A stretch of 64,000 nt of DNA from Klenkia soli (GCF_900103975.1 NZ_FNIR01000010.1:179756-243755), one strand, 5' to 3'. Shown: positions 1 to 8,920, counted from the first letter of the stretch. A program made the numbers and translations. Notes: generated from the sequence alone by a model not told the origin.

Positions 1-272
1 TCTACCTGCTGGACGAGCCGACCACCGGCCTCCATCCGGCCGACGTCGAGGTGCTGATGGCCCAGCTGCAACAACTGGTCGACGCCGGCAACACCGTCGT
101 CCTGGTCGAGCACGAGATGGACGTCGTCGCCGAGGCCGACTGGGTGCTCGACCTCGGCCCCGGCGGCGGGGACGCCGGCGGCCGGGTCGTGGCGGCCGGG
201 ACGCCGGAACAGGTGGCGGATTCCAGCAGCGCGACCGCGCGGTTCCTGGCCCCGCGCCTGGCCGGGGTCTGA
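1..272 (+). CDS. UvrA-type ABC ATPase, C-terminal end (5' truncated)
   Basis: Only the last ~90 codons are present, read in frame from base 3. They hold the Walker B and D-loop region of an ABC ATPase ([11 protein letters not shown]), the switch histidine (LVEHEMDVV) and the ending [11 protein letters not shown]...GTPEQVA. In ABC ATPases this ending is typical of UvrA-type excision-repair proteins rather than transporters. UvrA finds bulky DNA lesions and loads UvrB. The HEM/DVV wording and the short tail also fit the UvrA-like paralogs (UvrA2 or drug-resistance type) of actinobacteria, so I do not assign the housekeeping uvrA symbol. The stop codon lies in the loop of a strong hairpin shared with the convergent haemoglobin gene. 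Confidence 0.85.
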   Translation, partial: YLLDEPTTGLHPADVEVLMAQLQQLVDAGNTVVLVEHEMDVVAEADWVLDLGPGGGDAGGRVVAAGTPEQVADSSSATARFLAPRLAGV

Positions 273-288
273 GCCCCCGGCCAGGCGC
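254..288. terminator. Perfect 14-bp stem hairpin between convergent genes
   Basis: GCGCCTGGCCGGGG (254-267) pairs perfectly with CCCCGGCCAGGCGC (275-288) around a 7-nt loop that contains the TGA stop of the UvrA-type gene. There is no T-tract, as is common in high-GC actinobacteria. Its place between two convergent genes suggests a bidirectional terminator. Confidence 0.65.
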
Positions 289-293
289 TCGAC

Positions 294-782
294 TCAGGCC
301 TGCACGACCTTGCTGCGGTAGCCCTCGATGATGTCCATGAACTCGCGCAGCTCGGGGTCGGGCACCCCGACGAAGTCCAGCGTCGCCTCGATCTCCTTGG
401 CCACGGCGTCGAAACCGGCGGTGTCGATGGCCAGGTGCTCGTGGGCGGTGTCCATGTCGTGGCCGATGTAGCACTTCGGGCCGCCCGCGGCCTCGATGGA
501 CCACGAGGTGACCAGCCATTTGTAGCCCGCGGCGTTGGCCGGGTTGCCGTGGTGCTCGTGCACCTTCTCGTTGGCGTTGACCTTGACGTTCTGGAACAGC
601 CGGTCGACCAGGATGTCGACGGCGCCGGCGATGCCGTAGCAGCCGCCGAGGCGCTCGTAGAGCGTGGCGTTCGGCGACTGCTCGGCCGGCGCGGTGGCGG
701 GGTCGGCCTCCGGGGCGAGCCGGCGGGTGTCGGGGACGTGGGCGTGCTCGGGCGTGGTGGTGGCGTCCTGGGTGGTGGTCAT
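294..782 (-). CDS. Group I truncated haemoglobin (trHbN type)
   Basis: 162 residues. A low-complexity Thr/Pro/Ala N-terminus of about 38 residues precedes a 2-on-2 globin fold that begins LYERLGG and continues [14 protein letters not shown]. The proximal haem ligand is probably H114 in [10 protein letters not shown], the position of the F8 histidine in group I truncated globins. The C-terminus ([18 protein letters not shown]) also matches this group. Known family roles are O2 binding and NO dioxygenation in the cytosol. A GAGGGAG ribosome site lies a few bases before the ATG. It faces away from the AAA+ ATPase gene and ends 6 bases after a shared hairpin. The long disordered N-terminal extension is slightly unusual; mycobacterial trHbN has a shorter pre-A segment. 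Confidence 0.9.
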   Translation of the reverse strand: MTTTQDATTTPEHAHVPDTRRLAPEADPATAPAEQSPNATLYERLGGCYGIAGAVDILVDRLFQNVKVNANEKVHEHHGNPANAAGYKWLVTSWSIEAAGGPKCYIGHDMDTAHEHLAIDTAGFDAVAKEIEATLDFVGVPDPELREFMDIIEGYRSKVVQA

Positions 783-950
783 GGCGGTGCTCCCTCTGCT
801 GCGCCGATGCTGCGGCTGCTGATGGATCGCGCCCTGCTCCCTCGGACCCCCTCGACGTCTCCCCGGACGCGCCCCCGTTGGGTGTGACGCAGATTACTTG
901 TGGGCGATACCGTGGGGCAACGCCGAGTTCTCGGCGCCTACCGTCGGGGC

Positions 951-1949
951 ATGACGTCCCTCCGCAGGCCGCTGGACGAGCTCCGGGACACCGTCGGTCG
1001 CCTGGGTGGTCGCGGGGTTGAGGACCTGGTCGGGGACCTCTTCGGTGGTCGGTCCACGCCGTCCCGGCCGTTGGCGGTGATCCAGGCCGACCTCGCCGCG
1101 CTGATCGGCTTGGAGGCGGTCAAGGAGCAGGTGCGGGCGCTGGTCGCGTTCCTGCAGGTGCAGGCCCGCCGCAAGGAGCACGGGCTGCCCGAGGCGGCGA
1201 CGTCCCAGCACCTGGTGTTCCTGGGCAACCCGGGCACGGGCAAGACCACGGTGGCCCGGCTGCTGGCCGAGATGTACCGCGCGGTCGGCCTGCTGCAGAG
1301 GGGCCACCTGGTCGAGGTCGACCGGGCGGCGCTCGTGGGGCAGCACGTCGGGGCGACCGCGATCAAGACCGACCGGGTGGTGCGCTCGGCGCTGGACGGC
1401 GTGCTGTTCATCGACGAGGCGTACTCGCTGGCCCCGGAGGGCGACGGCCGCAACGACTTCGGCCCCGAGGCGATCGAGGTCCTGCTCAAGCGCATGGAGG
1501 ACCACCGGCACCGCCTGGTGGTCATCGTGGCCGGCTACCCCCGGCTGATGGAGGCGTTCCTGCTCTCCAACCCGGGCCTGCGCTCGCGGTTCGGCCGCGA
1601 GATCCGGTTCCCCGACTACTCGACCGCCGAGCTCGAGGCGATCTTCGTGAGCATGGTGGCCCAGCACGAGTACGTGCTGGAGCCCGGCGCCGACGGGACG
1701 CTGCGCAGCACCCTGGCCGGCATACGCGCGGGGGAGGACACCGGCAACGCCCGCTTCGCCCGCACCCTGTTCGAGCAGGCGCTGAACCGGCAGGCGCTCC
1801 GGTTGACCCGCGACGGCGACGTCGCGTCGCTGGACCGCGCCGCCGTCACCACGCTGACCGCCGACGACGTCGCCGAGGCCGCCCGCACCCTGCTCGGCGA
1901 GCCCACCTCGCTGCCCGAGCTCTCGCGCTGGCAGCGCTGGATGGGGTAG
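951..1949 (+). CDS. CbxX/CfqX (EccA/SpoVK-like) AAA+ ATPase
   Basis: 332 residues from the ATG at 951. After a ~45-residue N-terminal segment there is one AAA+ module: Walker A GNPGTGKT (residues 92-99), Walker B VLFIDEA (151-157), sensor-1 region LVVIVAGYP, an arginine-finger region [17 protein letters not shown], and a C-terminal helical lid. This order and the spacing match the CbxX/CfqX family, which includes the C-terminal ATPase half of type VII secretion EccA and the rubisco activase CbbX. Neither ESX nor rubisco genes are nearby, so the client is unknown. A GTG at 900 would add 17 residues. I prefer 951 because homology-like sequence starts after it, but neither start has a strong ribosome site and the transcript may be leaderless. 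Confidence 0.85.
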   Translation: MTSLRRPLDELRDTVGRLGGRGVEDLVGDLFGGRSTPSRPLAVIQADLAALIGLEAVKEQVRALVAFLQVQARRKEHGLPEAATSQHLVFLGNPGTGKTTVARLLAEMYRAVGLLQRGHLVEVDRAALVGQHVGATAIKTDRVVRSALDGVLFIDEAYSLAPEGDGRNDFGPEAIEVLLKRMEDHRHRLVVIVAGYPRLMEAFLLSNPGLRSRFGREIRFPDYSTAELEAIFVSMVAQHEYVLEPGADGTLRSTLAGIRAGEDTGNARFARTLFEQALNRQALRLTRDGDVASLDRAAVTTLTADDVAEAARTLLGEPTSLPELSRWQRWMG

Positions 1950-1976
1950 CCGACCCCCGATCTCGGCGTCGACCGG

Positions 1977-2591
1977 TCAGGCGGGCACGACCCCGCCGAC
2001 CTCCCCGAACAGCGGGAAGGGGGTGTCGAGCCCGTCGAGGACGGCGTCGAGGCTGCCGGCACGCTCGACCGCGGCTTCCTCGACCAGCACCTGGATCCCG
2101 TCGCCCTGCACCCGCGGTCCCACGGCCTGCACGGTCGGTGCGTGCTCGCGGATGAGCCTGTCCGCCTCGGCGAGCAGGTCGCCCGGTCGGAAGGGGGTGG
2201 CGACGACGTCCACCCTGACTCGGCCCTCGTACTCGGCGACCAGGTCCAGCACGGCGTCCGGGGGTGTCCCGAACCAGTAGAGGGTGACGGTGGTGCGGTC
2301 GTCGCCGAGTACGGGTCCTCCGCTGTCGGGTGAGCCCCCGGCCAGGAGCTGGACGCGCTGGATGAAGTCCGAGACGTCTGCCGACGGGAGCGGCAGCACC
2401 AGCTGCTCGGACGCATCCAGGTCCTCCTGGAGGTCGAGCAGCGGCGGATCGTCGGGCATCGGCAGCAGGGTGACGGACCCCGGGGGCCGACCCGGGTCGG
2501 CCGAGGGTGGGGTACCGGCGCAGGCGCACAGGGTGAGCGCGACGAGCGCGAGCGCGGGCAGTGGCCGAGGCACGGCAGCAGCATCGCGCAC
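1977..2591 (-). CDS. Putative secreted lipoprotein, function unknown
   Basis: 204 residues from a GTG start. A short charged N-terminus, a hydrophobic stretch (LPALALVALTL) and CAC with a lipobox-like LCA|C around residue 24 predict export and lipidation at the outer face of the membrane. The mature part is acidic and Pro-rich, with no motif I recognise. It contains a predicted alpha/beta stretch (TTVTLYWFGTPPDAVLDLV and IQVLVEEAAVER) with repeated hydrophobic strands. It may be transcribed with the upstream alpha-glucosidase gene, whose stop is 30 bases away. The cysteine pair makes the exact cleavage site uncertain. I do not assign a function. Confidence 0.7.
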   Translation of the reverse strand: MRDAAAVPRPLPALALVALTLCACAGTPPSADPGRPPGSVTLLPMPDDPPLLDLQEDLDASEQLVLPLPSADVSDFIQRVQLLAGGSPDSGGPVLGDDRTTVTLYWFGTPPDAVLDLVAEYEGRVRVDVVATPFRPGDLLAEADRLIREHAPTVQAVGPRVQGDGIQVLVEEAAVERAGSLDAVLDGLDTPFPLFGEVGGVVPA

Positions 2592-2621
2592 GGCCGGGCC
2601 TCGTCGGAAGGCGTGGGTGGC

Positions 2622-4238
2622 TCAGCCCTCCAGCAGCCAGACGGCGGTGTCGGCCGGTAGCGCGACGGTGCCGTGCGCGTTCTTGACGTGGGTGGTGGAC
2701 GCCAGCAGGACGGTGCCGGGGTTCGGCACGAGGGCGGTGTCGGCGCCCATGTTGAGCACGCAGGTCACGGTCTCGTCGTCCCCGGCGCAGCGGACGGTGA
2801 GGACGTCGCCCGACGTGCTCACCGTCGCCCGGCCGGATCCCAGCGCCGGGTGGGCGGCGCGCAGGGCCAGCGCTCGGCGGTACAGCGTGAGGGTGGAGCC
2901 GCCGTCCCGGGTCTGCCGGGAGACGGCGTGCTGCGACCAGTCGTCCGGGATGGGCAGCCACGGTGCGGCGGCACCGTCGGGGGAGAAGCCGACGCCCGGT
3001 GCCTCGTTCCACGGCATGGGCACGCGGCAGCCGTCGCGGCCGGCCCGGGCACCGCCGCTGCGGTGGAAGATCGGGTCGAGCTTGGCCTCGTCCGGGACGA
3101 CGGCCTGCGGCAGCGCGAGCTCGTCGCCGGCGTAGAGGTAGGGCGAGCCGGGCAGCGCCAGCATCAGCAGCGTCGCGGCGCGTGCCCGTGCGGTGCCGAG
3201 GGTGCCGCCGCCGAACCGGCTGACCTGGCGGTCCTTGTCGTGGTTGCCGAGCACCCACGAAACGGGGGCGCCGACGGTGGCGAAGGCGTCGAGCGCGGTC
3301 TGCACGCCGTCGGCGAAGGCAGCGGCGTCCCAGCCGGACTTGATCAGCCGGAAGGAGAACGACTGGTGCAGCTCGTCGGGGCGGGAGTAGAGCGCGACCT
3401 GGTCGAGGTCGGACAGGCAGACCTCGCCGACGAGCATGGTGCCGGGGTACTCGTCGCAGATCGCGCGCCAGCGGCGCCACACGTCGTGCACCTCGGGCTG
3501 GTTCCAGGTCATGGCCTGCTCGGGGCCGTGGCCGAAGAGGGTGGGGGAGTAGGCGCCGGGGTTGTCCCGCAGCTGGTCGTCCTTGATGAGCCCGTAGGCG
3601 ACGTCGACGCGGAAGCCGGAGACGCCGCGGTCCAGCCAGAAGCGGAGGGTCTGGTCGAAGTCGTCGGCGACGGCGGGGTCACGCCAGTTCAGGTCGGGCT
3701 GCTCGGGGGCGAACAGGTGCAGGTACCAGCGACCGTCGGGGGTGCGCGACCAGGCGGGTCCGCCGAACAGCGACTGCCAGTTGTTCGGGGGCTCCTCGGA
3801 TGCTTCGGCGAAGTGGTACCGGTTGGCCTCCGGGCTGCTGGGGTCGGCGAGGGCCTGCTGGAACCAGGGGTGCTGGTCGGAGGTGTGGTTGGGGACGACG
3901 TCGAGGATGACCTTGAGGCCGAGCTGGTTCGCGTCGGCGACGAGCGCCTCGAGGTCGGCGAGGTCGCCGTAGTCGGGGTCGACGGCGCGGTAGTCGACGA
4001 TGTCGTAGCCGCCGTCGGCGCCGCCGGAGGGGTAGTGCGGGTTGATCCAGAGAGCGTCGACGCCGAGCCAGACCAGGTAGGGCAGCCGCGACCGCAGGCC
4101 GGCGATGTCGCCGATGCCGTCGCCGTTCGAGTCGGCGAACGAGCGCAGGTAGACCTGGTAGACGACCGCGTCGCGCCACCACTCCTGTGATGGGGCGGGT
4201 GCGGCGGGGGACGGCAGCGCTGCCAACCGGGGTGCCAT
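2622..4238 (-). CDS. GH13 alpha-glucosidase (oligo-1,6-glucosidase / AglA type)
   Basis: 538 residues from the ATG at 4238; a GTG at 4277 would add 13. It hydrolyses alpha-glucosidic bonds of small malto- or isomalto-oligosaccharides in the cytosol. The four GH13 regions are visible: DVVPNH (114-119), GFRVDVA with nucleophile D212, VGEV with acid/base E272, and GNHDKDR with the third carboxylate D334. The start WWRDAVVYQVYLRSFADSNGDG is typical of the GH13 alpha-glucosidase subfamilies. A beta-sandwich C-terminal domain ends in TAVWLLEG. The exact linkage cannot be read from sequence; trehalose or sucrose activity is possible. The sugar importer at 25.8-28.9 kb could supply it, but the two are not adjacent. 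Confidence 0.93.
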   Translation of the reverse strand: MAPRLAALPSPAAPAPSQEWWRDAVVYQVYLRSFADSNGDGIGDIAGLRSRLPYLVWLGVDALWINPHYPSGGADGGYDIVDYRAVDPDYGDLADLEALVADANQLGLKVILDVVPNHTSDQHPWFQQALADPSSPEANRYHFAEASEEPPNNWQSLFGGPAWSRTPDGRWYLHLFAPEQPDLNWRDPAVADDFDQTLRFWLDRGVSGFRVDVAYGLIKDDQLRDNPGAYSPTLFGHGPEQAMTWNQPEVHDVWRRWRAICDEYPGTMLVGEVCLSDLDQVALYSRPDELHQSFSFRLIKSGWDAAAFADGVQTALDAFATVGAPVSWVLGNHDKDRQVSRFGGGTLGTARARAATLLMLALPGSPYLYAGDELALPQAVVPDEAKLDPIFHRSGGARAGRDGCRVPMPWNEAPGVGFSPDGAAAPWLPIPDDWSQHAVSRQTRDGGSTLTLYRRALALRAAHPALGSGRATVSTSGDVLTVRCAGDDETVTCVLNMGADTALVPNPGTVLLASTTHVKNAHGTVALPADTAVWLLEG

Positions 4239-4437
4239 GACTCCGTCATCGGCAGTCGTGGGCCCAGAGGTGTGCACTGGGTCTCAGACGTCCCTGCCAT
4301 CGATGTGGCAGATCGCCTCGTCGCGCAGACAACCTCTATGGGTGGGGACCTCCCACACCAGACGGGAGCCGTCGTCGTGACGTGGCCACGTTGGAGAGGA
4401 AAGACCTCGCGTCGGCGGCCCGGGACATGATGAGGAT

Positions 4438-6192
4438 GTGACCGACAACGGGTTGGAGGCGCGCAGCACTGAAGCAGGTGGTGCTCCATCGCGAAACAAG
4501 GAGGCGCTGGCGCACGTGCGGGACGGCGTGGGTCGGCGGCCGGGTCCTGGCCGGTCGCTCCAGGAGGTGGCTCCGGACGTAGCCCGGCATTGGGATGAGG
4601 AACGCAACGGCGGCGTGAAGCCGACTCGCATTCACGCGAACAGCAGACGTGTGGCGTCCTGGATGTGTCCGGACTGCGGCACCCGGGGACAGGACGTGAT
4701 GGTCCTCAGCCGCGTGGCCGGGTTTCGAAGGTACGGCCCAGGTCATGGTTGCAGAAGGTGTTCTCTGGACCGGCGCGATGCACCGAAGTCCGGGATGTCG
4801 CTGGCGGACAAGCGTCCTGAGCTGGTACCCGAGTTCGACCTCGGGGCCAATCACCCACTGACACCGACCGCCGTCCCCGCCACCTCCAACAAGAAGTGCT
4901 GGTGGCATTGCCCGGCGGGTTTGGACCATCCGAGTTACCCGGCATCTCCAGCCAATCGACGGCGGTCTGGATGTCCGGCGTGTGCCGGGAAGATGGTCAC
5001 GCCCGCTACCTGTCTGGCGACACGTTTCCCGCTCGTGGCGGAGTCGTGGCACCCGACGCTGAACCACCCGCTCACCCCGCACGACGTAACCTGTGGAACA
5101 CCGCGCATCGTGTGGTGGCGCTGTCGCCGGGGGCACGACTGGCGAACGTCGGTGGCTCTGCGCACAGGTCAGTCGACGCAGTGCCCGAGATGTCACCATG
5201 CGCACCGCTCGAACATCGAGACCAGGATCTTCTCGGAGCTGTTCGTTCTGCTGGAGCCCTACCTCGGTGCTGTCGCAATTCAGCACAACCTGTCTCTGGA
5301 ACGGTGTTCCAGAGCCCTGGGCGAGGTTGACATCCTGATATCCCTCCACCGTTCAGCTGGGCCGGTTGTCGAGACGAGCGTGGCCCGTGAGCTGCAGCTG
5401 ATCGTCGAGTTCGACGGTGCGTACTGGCACCGAGGTCGAGGGGCTCAGGACCGCAAGAAGTCGGCCGCCATACGGGCGGCCGGATACCGGTTGATTCGCG
5501 TCCGCGAGCAACCGCTCCGTGCTCTGCATCCTGACGACGTGGCCGTCGTCAACGGGGGTACAGCACACCAGGCTGCAGTGGAAGTGCTGCGACGGCTGAG
5601 GGAGCGGGCGTGGTTACCGGCAGACCTCATCCTGCCGGTCGACGAGTATCTGTCCGGTCAGACCCCAGTCGGGGATTCAGTCGCGAATGCACTGCTTGCT
5701 GACGGGAGTCGCCGAAACCTCGGGAGTCGGTCGCTTGCGATGACTCATCCCCACCTCGCAGCGGAGTGGGACGGGAAGGCGAATGGAGATCTGACGGCCT
5801 GGAACGTCACCGCGAGCACCTCCCGGAGTGCGTGGTGGATCTGCGAGCGAGGAGACAGGTTCAGCCGTCCACCCCGCGAACGGGCGGCCGGCGGTGGGTG
5901 CCAATATTGTTCAGGTCGCGCCGTCAACGCTCGCAATTGTCTGCTGACCACCCACGCGGACCTGTCGGCCGAGCTCATGCGCCCCGAAGACGTCGCCGGA
6001 CTGCACGGCGAACTGAGTGGGGCTCTGCAACGGAACCCAGCCGACATCAGCGGGGGATACTCGAAGATCCAGTGGTGGTGCTGCTCCGCCTGCGATTTTC
6101 AGTGGCTCGCAACAGTCAAGAACCGGGCGAGGAACGGGTCGGGGTGTCCCCGCTGCTGGAGCATTCGGCGAAGGGGGGCGACGCGCCGTTGA
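4438..6192 (+). CDS. Five-zinc-ribbon (DUF4379-like) protein with embedded Vsr/PD-(D/E)XK-type nuclease core
   Basis: 584 residues from GTG 4438. Five repeats of the form 'SL..P.L..EW....N..LTP..V......WW.C..G......C..C' lie at about 40-108, 121-182, 192-252, 432-491 and 501-573. Each carries Cys pairs (C77/C80/C105/C108; C179/C182; C249/C252; C488/C491; C549/C552/C570/C573) and resembles the DUF4379 probable zinc-ribbon domain. Between repeats 3 and 4 is a core with GEVDIL (D298), LIVEFDGAYWH (E324, D326, H331), RKKSAAI and AGYRLIRVRE. That is the order of Vsr-like and DUF559-like endonucleases. Zinc-ribbon plus nuclease suggests DNA binding and nicking; the role is unknown. Codon use is less GC-biased than the neighbours, which suggests transfer. 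No partner gene, integrase or methylase is adjacent. The start is uncertain: the GAGGA is too close, and the better GGAGAGGA lies ~35 bases upstream. Confidence 0.8.
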   Translation: MTDNGLEARSTEAGGAPSRNKEALAHVRDGVGRRPGPGRSLQEVAPDVARHWDEERNGGVKPTRIHANSRRVASWMCPDCGTRGQDVMVLSRVAGFRRYGPGHGCRRCSLDRRDAPKSGMSLADKRPELVPEFDLGANHPLTPTAVPATSNKKCWWHCPAGLDHPSYPASPANRRRSGCPACAGKMVTPATCLATRFPLVAESWHPTLNHPLTPHDVTCGTPRIVWWRCRRGHDWRTSVALRTGQSTQCPRCHHAHRSNIETRIFSELFVLLEPYLGAVAIQHNLSLERCSRALGEVDILISLHRSAGPVVETSVARELQLIVEFDGAYWHRGRGAQDRKKSAAIRAAGYRLIRVREQPLRALHPDDVAVVNGGTAHQAAVEVLRRLRERAWLPADLILPVDEYLSGQTPVGDSVANALLADGSRRNLGSRSLAMTHPHLAAEWDGKANGDLTAWNVTASTSRSAWWICERGDRFSRPPRERAAGGGCQYCSGRAVNARNCLLTTHADLSAELMRPEDVAGLHGELSGALQRNPADISGGYSKIQWWCCSACDFQWLATVKNRARNGSGCPRCWSIRRRGATRR

Positions 6193-6404
6193 CGCCACAC
6201 GTGTGTCACGATTCCGCGGGCTGAGTCGATACCGACAGGCGGTCCGTCGGTCGCTGGCGAATCATGTCGATCACGTGCACCCTCCTGGTTCAGGATGGCG
6301 CAGAACGGTGATGGGGCAAGCCGGTCTCGTCGGGTTCCCCTTCTGGTCCACGGAATGGCGCGACGGTGCTCGCTGCACCCTGGTCGAGCGGCCTCCGGGT
6401 TTCG
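6193..6404. other. Non-coding gap between convergent genes
   Basis: About 210 bases with no convincing gene. It shares the milder base composition of the zinc-ribbon nuclease gene. The only structure I see is a weak 6-bp dyad (ACCGAC...GTCGGT) near 6228-6250. No tRNA or attachment-site-like repeat could be recognised. Confidence 0.5.
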
Positions 6405-7664
6405 TCATCCTCGTAGGCAGCTGACGAAGGCCGCCTTCATGAGGGGCACGTCGACGGCGGAGCAGAGTTCACGCACCGAGTGCATGGCCAGCTGGGGCGC
6501 GCCGACATCGACCGTCGACAGCCCGAGCCGTGTGGCCGTCAGCGGGCCGATGGTCGAGCCGCAGGGCAGGTCGGCGCGGGAGACGAAGTGCTGCACCGGC
6601 ACCCCGGCCTCCTGGCAGCGCTCAGTGAACCAGCCACCTGACACCGCATCGGTCGCGTAGGCCTGGTTGGCGTTCAGCTTGAGCACCGGCCCGCCCCCCA
6701 GCACCGGCTGGTGCGACGGCTCGTGCCGCTCCGACCGGGTCGGGTGCACCGCGTGCGCCATGTCCGCGCTCACCAGCTTCGACGCCGCAATCGTCCGCGC
6801 GAACGCCTGCGGCTCCGAGCCGGCCAGGCGAGAAATGACGTCCTCCAGGAACGACCCGCGCGCCCCCGACGCCGAGCCCGAACCGACCTCCTCGTGGTCG
6901 TTGCACACCAGCACCTGGGTGTGCCGCGTCTCCGCGGAGACGCCCAGCAGCGCCAGCAGACCCGAGTGGCAGCAGGCCAGGTCGTCCAGCCGCGGCGCCG
7001 CGATCCACGTGCCGTCGACCCCCGCCCGCGCGGCCGGCTGCGTGTCGGCCAGCACCAGGTCGTGGCCCACGATGTCCGCCGCGTCCACCCCGGCGGTCGA
7101 GGCCAGTGCCTGCAGGAGGCCAGGCTCCGTCGACAGCTCCGACCCCCACACCGGCTGCAGGTGCCGCTGCGGGTCCAGGGTCAGCCCCTCGCGGACCGAT
7201 CGGTCGAGGTGGATCGCCAGCGACGGCAGTCGCAGCGGTGCGCCGGGCAGCTTCGCGAGCACCGTCGTCCCACCGCGGAGCGCGAGGCGACCCGCGACGG
7301 TCAGCTCGCGGTCCAGCCAGGTGTGCCACAACCCGCCGCCGTAGGGCTCGACGCCGACGAGGCGGTAGCCGGCCTGCCGGACGTCGTACCGCGGGCGCAC
7401 GCGGAAGGTGGGGGAGTCGGTGTGCGCGCCGATGATCCGCAGCCCGGCCTCGGCCACCGGGTCCGAACCCACCCGCACCGCCACCACGCTGGCCCCGCGC
7501 ACCGTGAACACCGCGTCGCCGGGGGACAGGTCCCACACCGCGGTCTCGGCCAGCCGACGGAACCCGCCTGCCTCCAGCCGGCGGGCGATCTCCGCCGCCG
7601 CGTGCGAGGGGGAGGGGGAGGCGTCCACGAACGCGCGGAGGTCGTCACCGAGGGAGAGGTCCAC
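6405..7664 (-). CDS. M18 family aspartyl aminopeptidase
   Basis: 419 residues from the GTG at 7664 (VDLSLGDDLRAFVDASPSPSHAA), close to the ~430 usual for M18. It is a cytosolic di-zinc exopeptidase that removes N-terminal Asp/Glu. Visible signatures are the first metal region IGAHTDSPTFRVRP, the substrate-side GVEPYGGGLWHTWLDREL, the catalytic LVCNDHEEVGSGSASGARGSF and the C-terminal SRADLPCGSTIGP...VDVGAPQLAMHS. All are characteristic of the family. The frame stays open upstream of the GTG, but that part has no family similarity. It lies divergent to the YbdK gene with 91 bases between the starts. In the other direction, 212 bases separate its stop from the zinc-ribbon nuclease gene. Confidence 0.93.
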   Translation of the reverse strand: MDLSLGDDLRAFVDASPSPSHAAAEIARRLEAGGFRRLAETAVWDLSPGDAVFTVRGASVVAVRVGSDPVAEAGLRIIGAHTDSPTFRVRPRYDVRQAGYRLVGVEPYGGGLWHTWLDRELTVAGRLALRGGTTVLAKLPGAPLRLPSLAIHLDRSVREGLTLDPQRHLQPVWGSELSTEPGLLQALASTAGVDAADIVGHDLVLADTQPAARAGVDGTWIAAPRLDDLACCHSGLLALLGVSAETRHTQVLVCNDHEEVGSGSASGARGSFLEDVISRLAGSEPQAFARTIAASKLVSADMAHAVHPTRSERHEPSHQPVLGGGPVLKLNANQAYATDAVSGGWFTERCQEAGVPVQHFVSRADLPCGSTIGPLTATRLGLSTVDVGAPQLAMHSVRELCSAVDVPLMKAAFVSCLRG

Positions 7665-7755
7665 ACCAGCAGTCTGGCCCACCCCGTACCGTTCCCCGGC
7701 CACCCCCGCCCGCACGCTGAGCCGCCCCCACCCGCCCGACCGACGGAGCTCCCGC

Positions 7756-8847
7756 ATGACCGCAACCACCCTCGGCGTCGAGGAGGAGTTCCACCTCGTC
7801 GACCCCGCCACCGGGGCCCTGGTGGCGAGCCAGCAGGTGGCCGCCGCCGCGGTGATGGGCCAGGCCGGGCCGCACGTGCAGCCCGAGATCAGCCAGACCC
7901 AGCTCGAGACCGCCACCGGCGTCTGCACCACCCTCGCCGAGGTCCGCGCCGAGCTCCTGGCCACCCGGCGCGAGGCCGTCGCCGCCGCCCAGGCCGCCGG
8001 GCTGACCGTGCTGGCCGCCTCCACGCACCCCTCGGCCGCGCCGGAGGACCTCGTCCTCACCGACGCCCCGCGCTACCGCGTGATGGTGCAGCGCTGGGCG
8101 GGCCTGGCCACCGGCCAGGACATCTGCGGCACCCACGTGCACGTCGGCGTCGACGACCTGAACACCGCCGTCCACGTCATGGACCGCGCCCGGCCCTGGC
8201 TGCCGCTGCTGCTCGCGATGACCGGCAGCTCCCCGTTCCACGACGGCGCCGACACCGGCTACGACTCCTGGCGCACCCTCTGGTGGTCCCGCTGGCCGGT
8301 CTCCGGACCGCCCGAAGCCCTGGGGGACGCCGCCGGCTACCGCGCCGTCGTCGCCTCGCTCGTCGCCAGCGGCATGGTCCCCGACGGCTCGCAGCTGTAC
8401 TGGGACCTGCGGCCCTCCACCCACGTGCCCACCGTCGAGTTCCGCATGGGTGACGTCTGCACCGACCTGGACGACGTCGTCCTGCACGCCGCCCTCTGCC
8501 GCTCGCTGGTGGCCGTGCTGGCCCGCGACGAGGCGCCCGCCCCAGTCGTCCGGCCCGAGGTGCTGCGCGCTGCGCGCTGGAAGGCGGCCCGCGCGGGGTT
8601 GACCGGCGAGCTGCTCGACCCGGTCACCGCCGAGCTGGTGCCCGCCCGCGCGGCCGTCGATGCGCTGCTGGCCCTGGTCGCCGAGGACCTCGACGCCCGC
8701 GGCGACCTGGATGAGGTCCGGGGGCTGACCGACCAGCTGCTGGCCCGGGGCACCTCCGCCGTCCGGCAACGCCAGGTGCTGGCCCGCACCGGCGACCCGG
8801 GTGCCGTCGTCCGCGACCTGCTCGAGCTCGGCGGCACCGCGGGCTGA
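7756..8847 (+). CDS. YbdK-type carboxylate-amine ligase (GCS2 family)
   Basis: 363 residues from the ATG at 7756, preceded by GGAG. It opens with LGVEEEFHLVDP, the GCS2 signature carrying the catalytic glutamates, then HVQPEISQTQLETATGVC, GTHVHVGV and VEFRMGDVCTDLDDVV. This family makes ATP-dependent gamma-glutamyl-type amide bonds; YbdK itself has weak glutamate-cysteine ligase activity and its physiological substrate is unsettled. Actinobacteria use mycothiol rather than glutathione, so a glutathione role is unlikely. It is divergent from the M18 aminopeptidase and upstream of the ethanolamine operon, from which a hairpin separates it. Confidence 0.9.
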   Translation: MTATTLGVEEEFHLVDPATGALVASQQVAAAAVMGQAGPHVQPEISQTQLETATGVCTTLAEVRAELLATRREAVAAAQAAGLTVLAASTHPSAAPEDLVLTDAPRYRVMVQRWAGLATGQDICGTHVHVGVDDLNTAVHVMDRARPWLPLLLAMTGSSPFHDGADTGYDSWRTLWWSRWPVSGPPEALGDAAGYRAVVASLVASGMVPDGSQLYWDLRPSTHVPTVEFRMGDVCTDLDDVVLHAALCRSLVAVLARDEAPAPVVRPEVLRAARWKAARAGLTGELLDPVTAELVPARAAVDALLALVAEDLDARGDLDEVRGLTDQLLARGTSAVRQRQVLARTGDPGAVVRDLLELGGTAG

Positions 8848-8864
8848 GCGAGGTCCGGCGTGGT

Positions 8865-8920
8865 GGGGGATGGTCCGCGGCAGGCGGCGGACCATCCCCC
8901 AGCAGGGCGGACCATCCTGC
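8865..8920. repeat. 14-bp stem hairpin plus third GGACCATCC half-site before the ethanolamine operon
   Basis: GGGGGATGGTCCGC (8865-8878) pairs perfectly with GCGGACCATCCCCC (8887-8900) over an 8-nt loop. A further GCGGACCATCC follows at 8907-8917, so the 9-mer GGACCATCC appears three times (one inverted). It lies 17 bases after the YbdK stop and about 90 bases before the permease start. It could terminate the upstream gene, act as an operator for the ethanolamine operon, or both. Confidence 0.6.

Noticed and set aside
4294..4311. CTGCCA-N6-TGGCAG dyad upstream of the alpha-glucosidase, possible sugar-regulator site
   Set aside because: Only 6-bp arms, single copy and no local LacI-type regulator; too weak to claim.
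4427..4441. Four-codon open frame ATG-ATG-AGG-ATG-TGA overlapping the start of the zinc-ribbon gene, possibly a leader peptide
   Set aside because: The nearest good ribosome site is about 25 bases upstream, too far, and such tiny frames are expected by chance.
6193..6404. Possible tRNA or attachment site beside the atypical zinc-ribbon gene
   Set aside because: No cloverleaf or T-loop consensus could be aligned, and no direct repeat flanking 4438-6192 was found.
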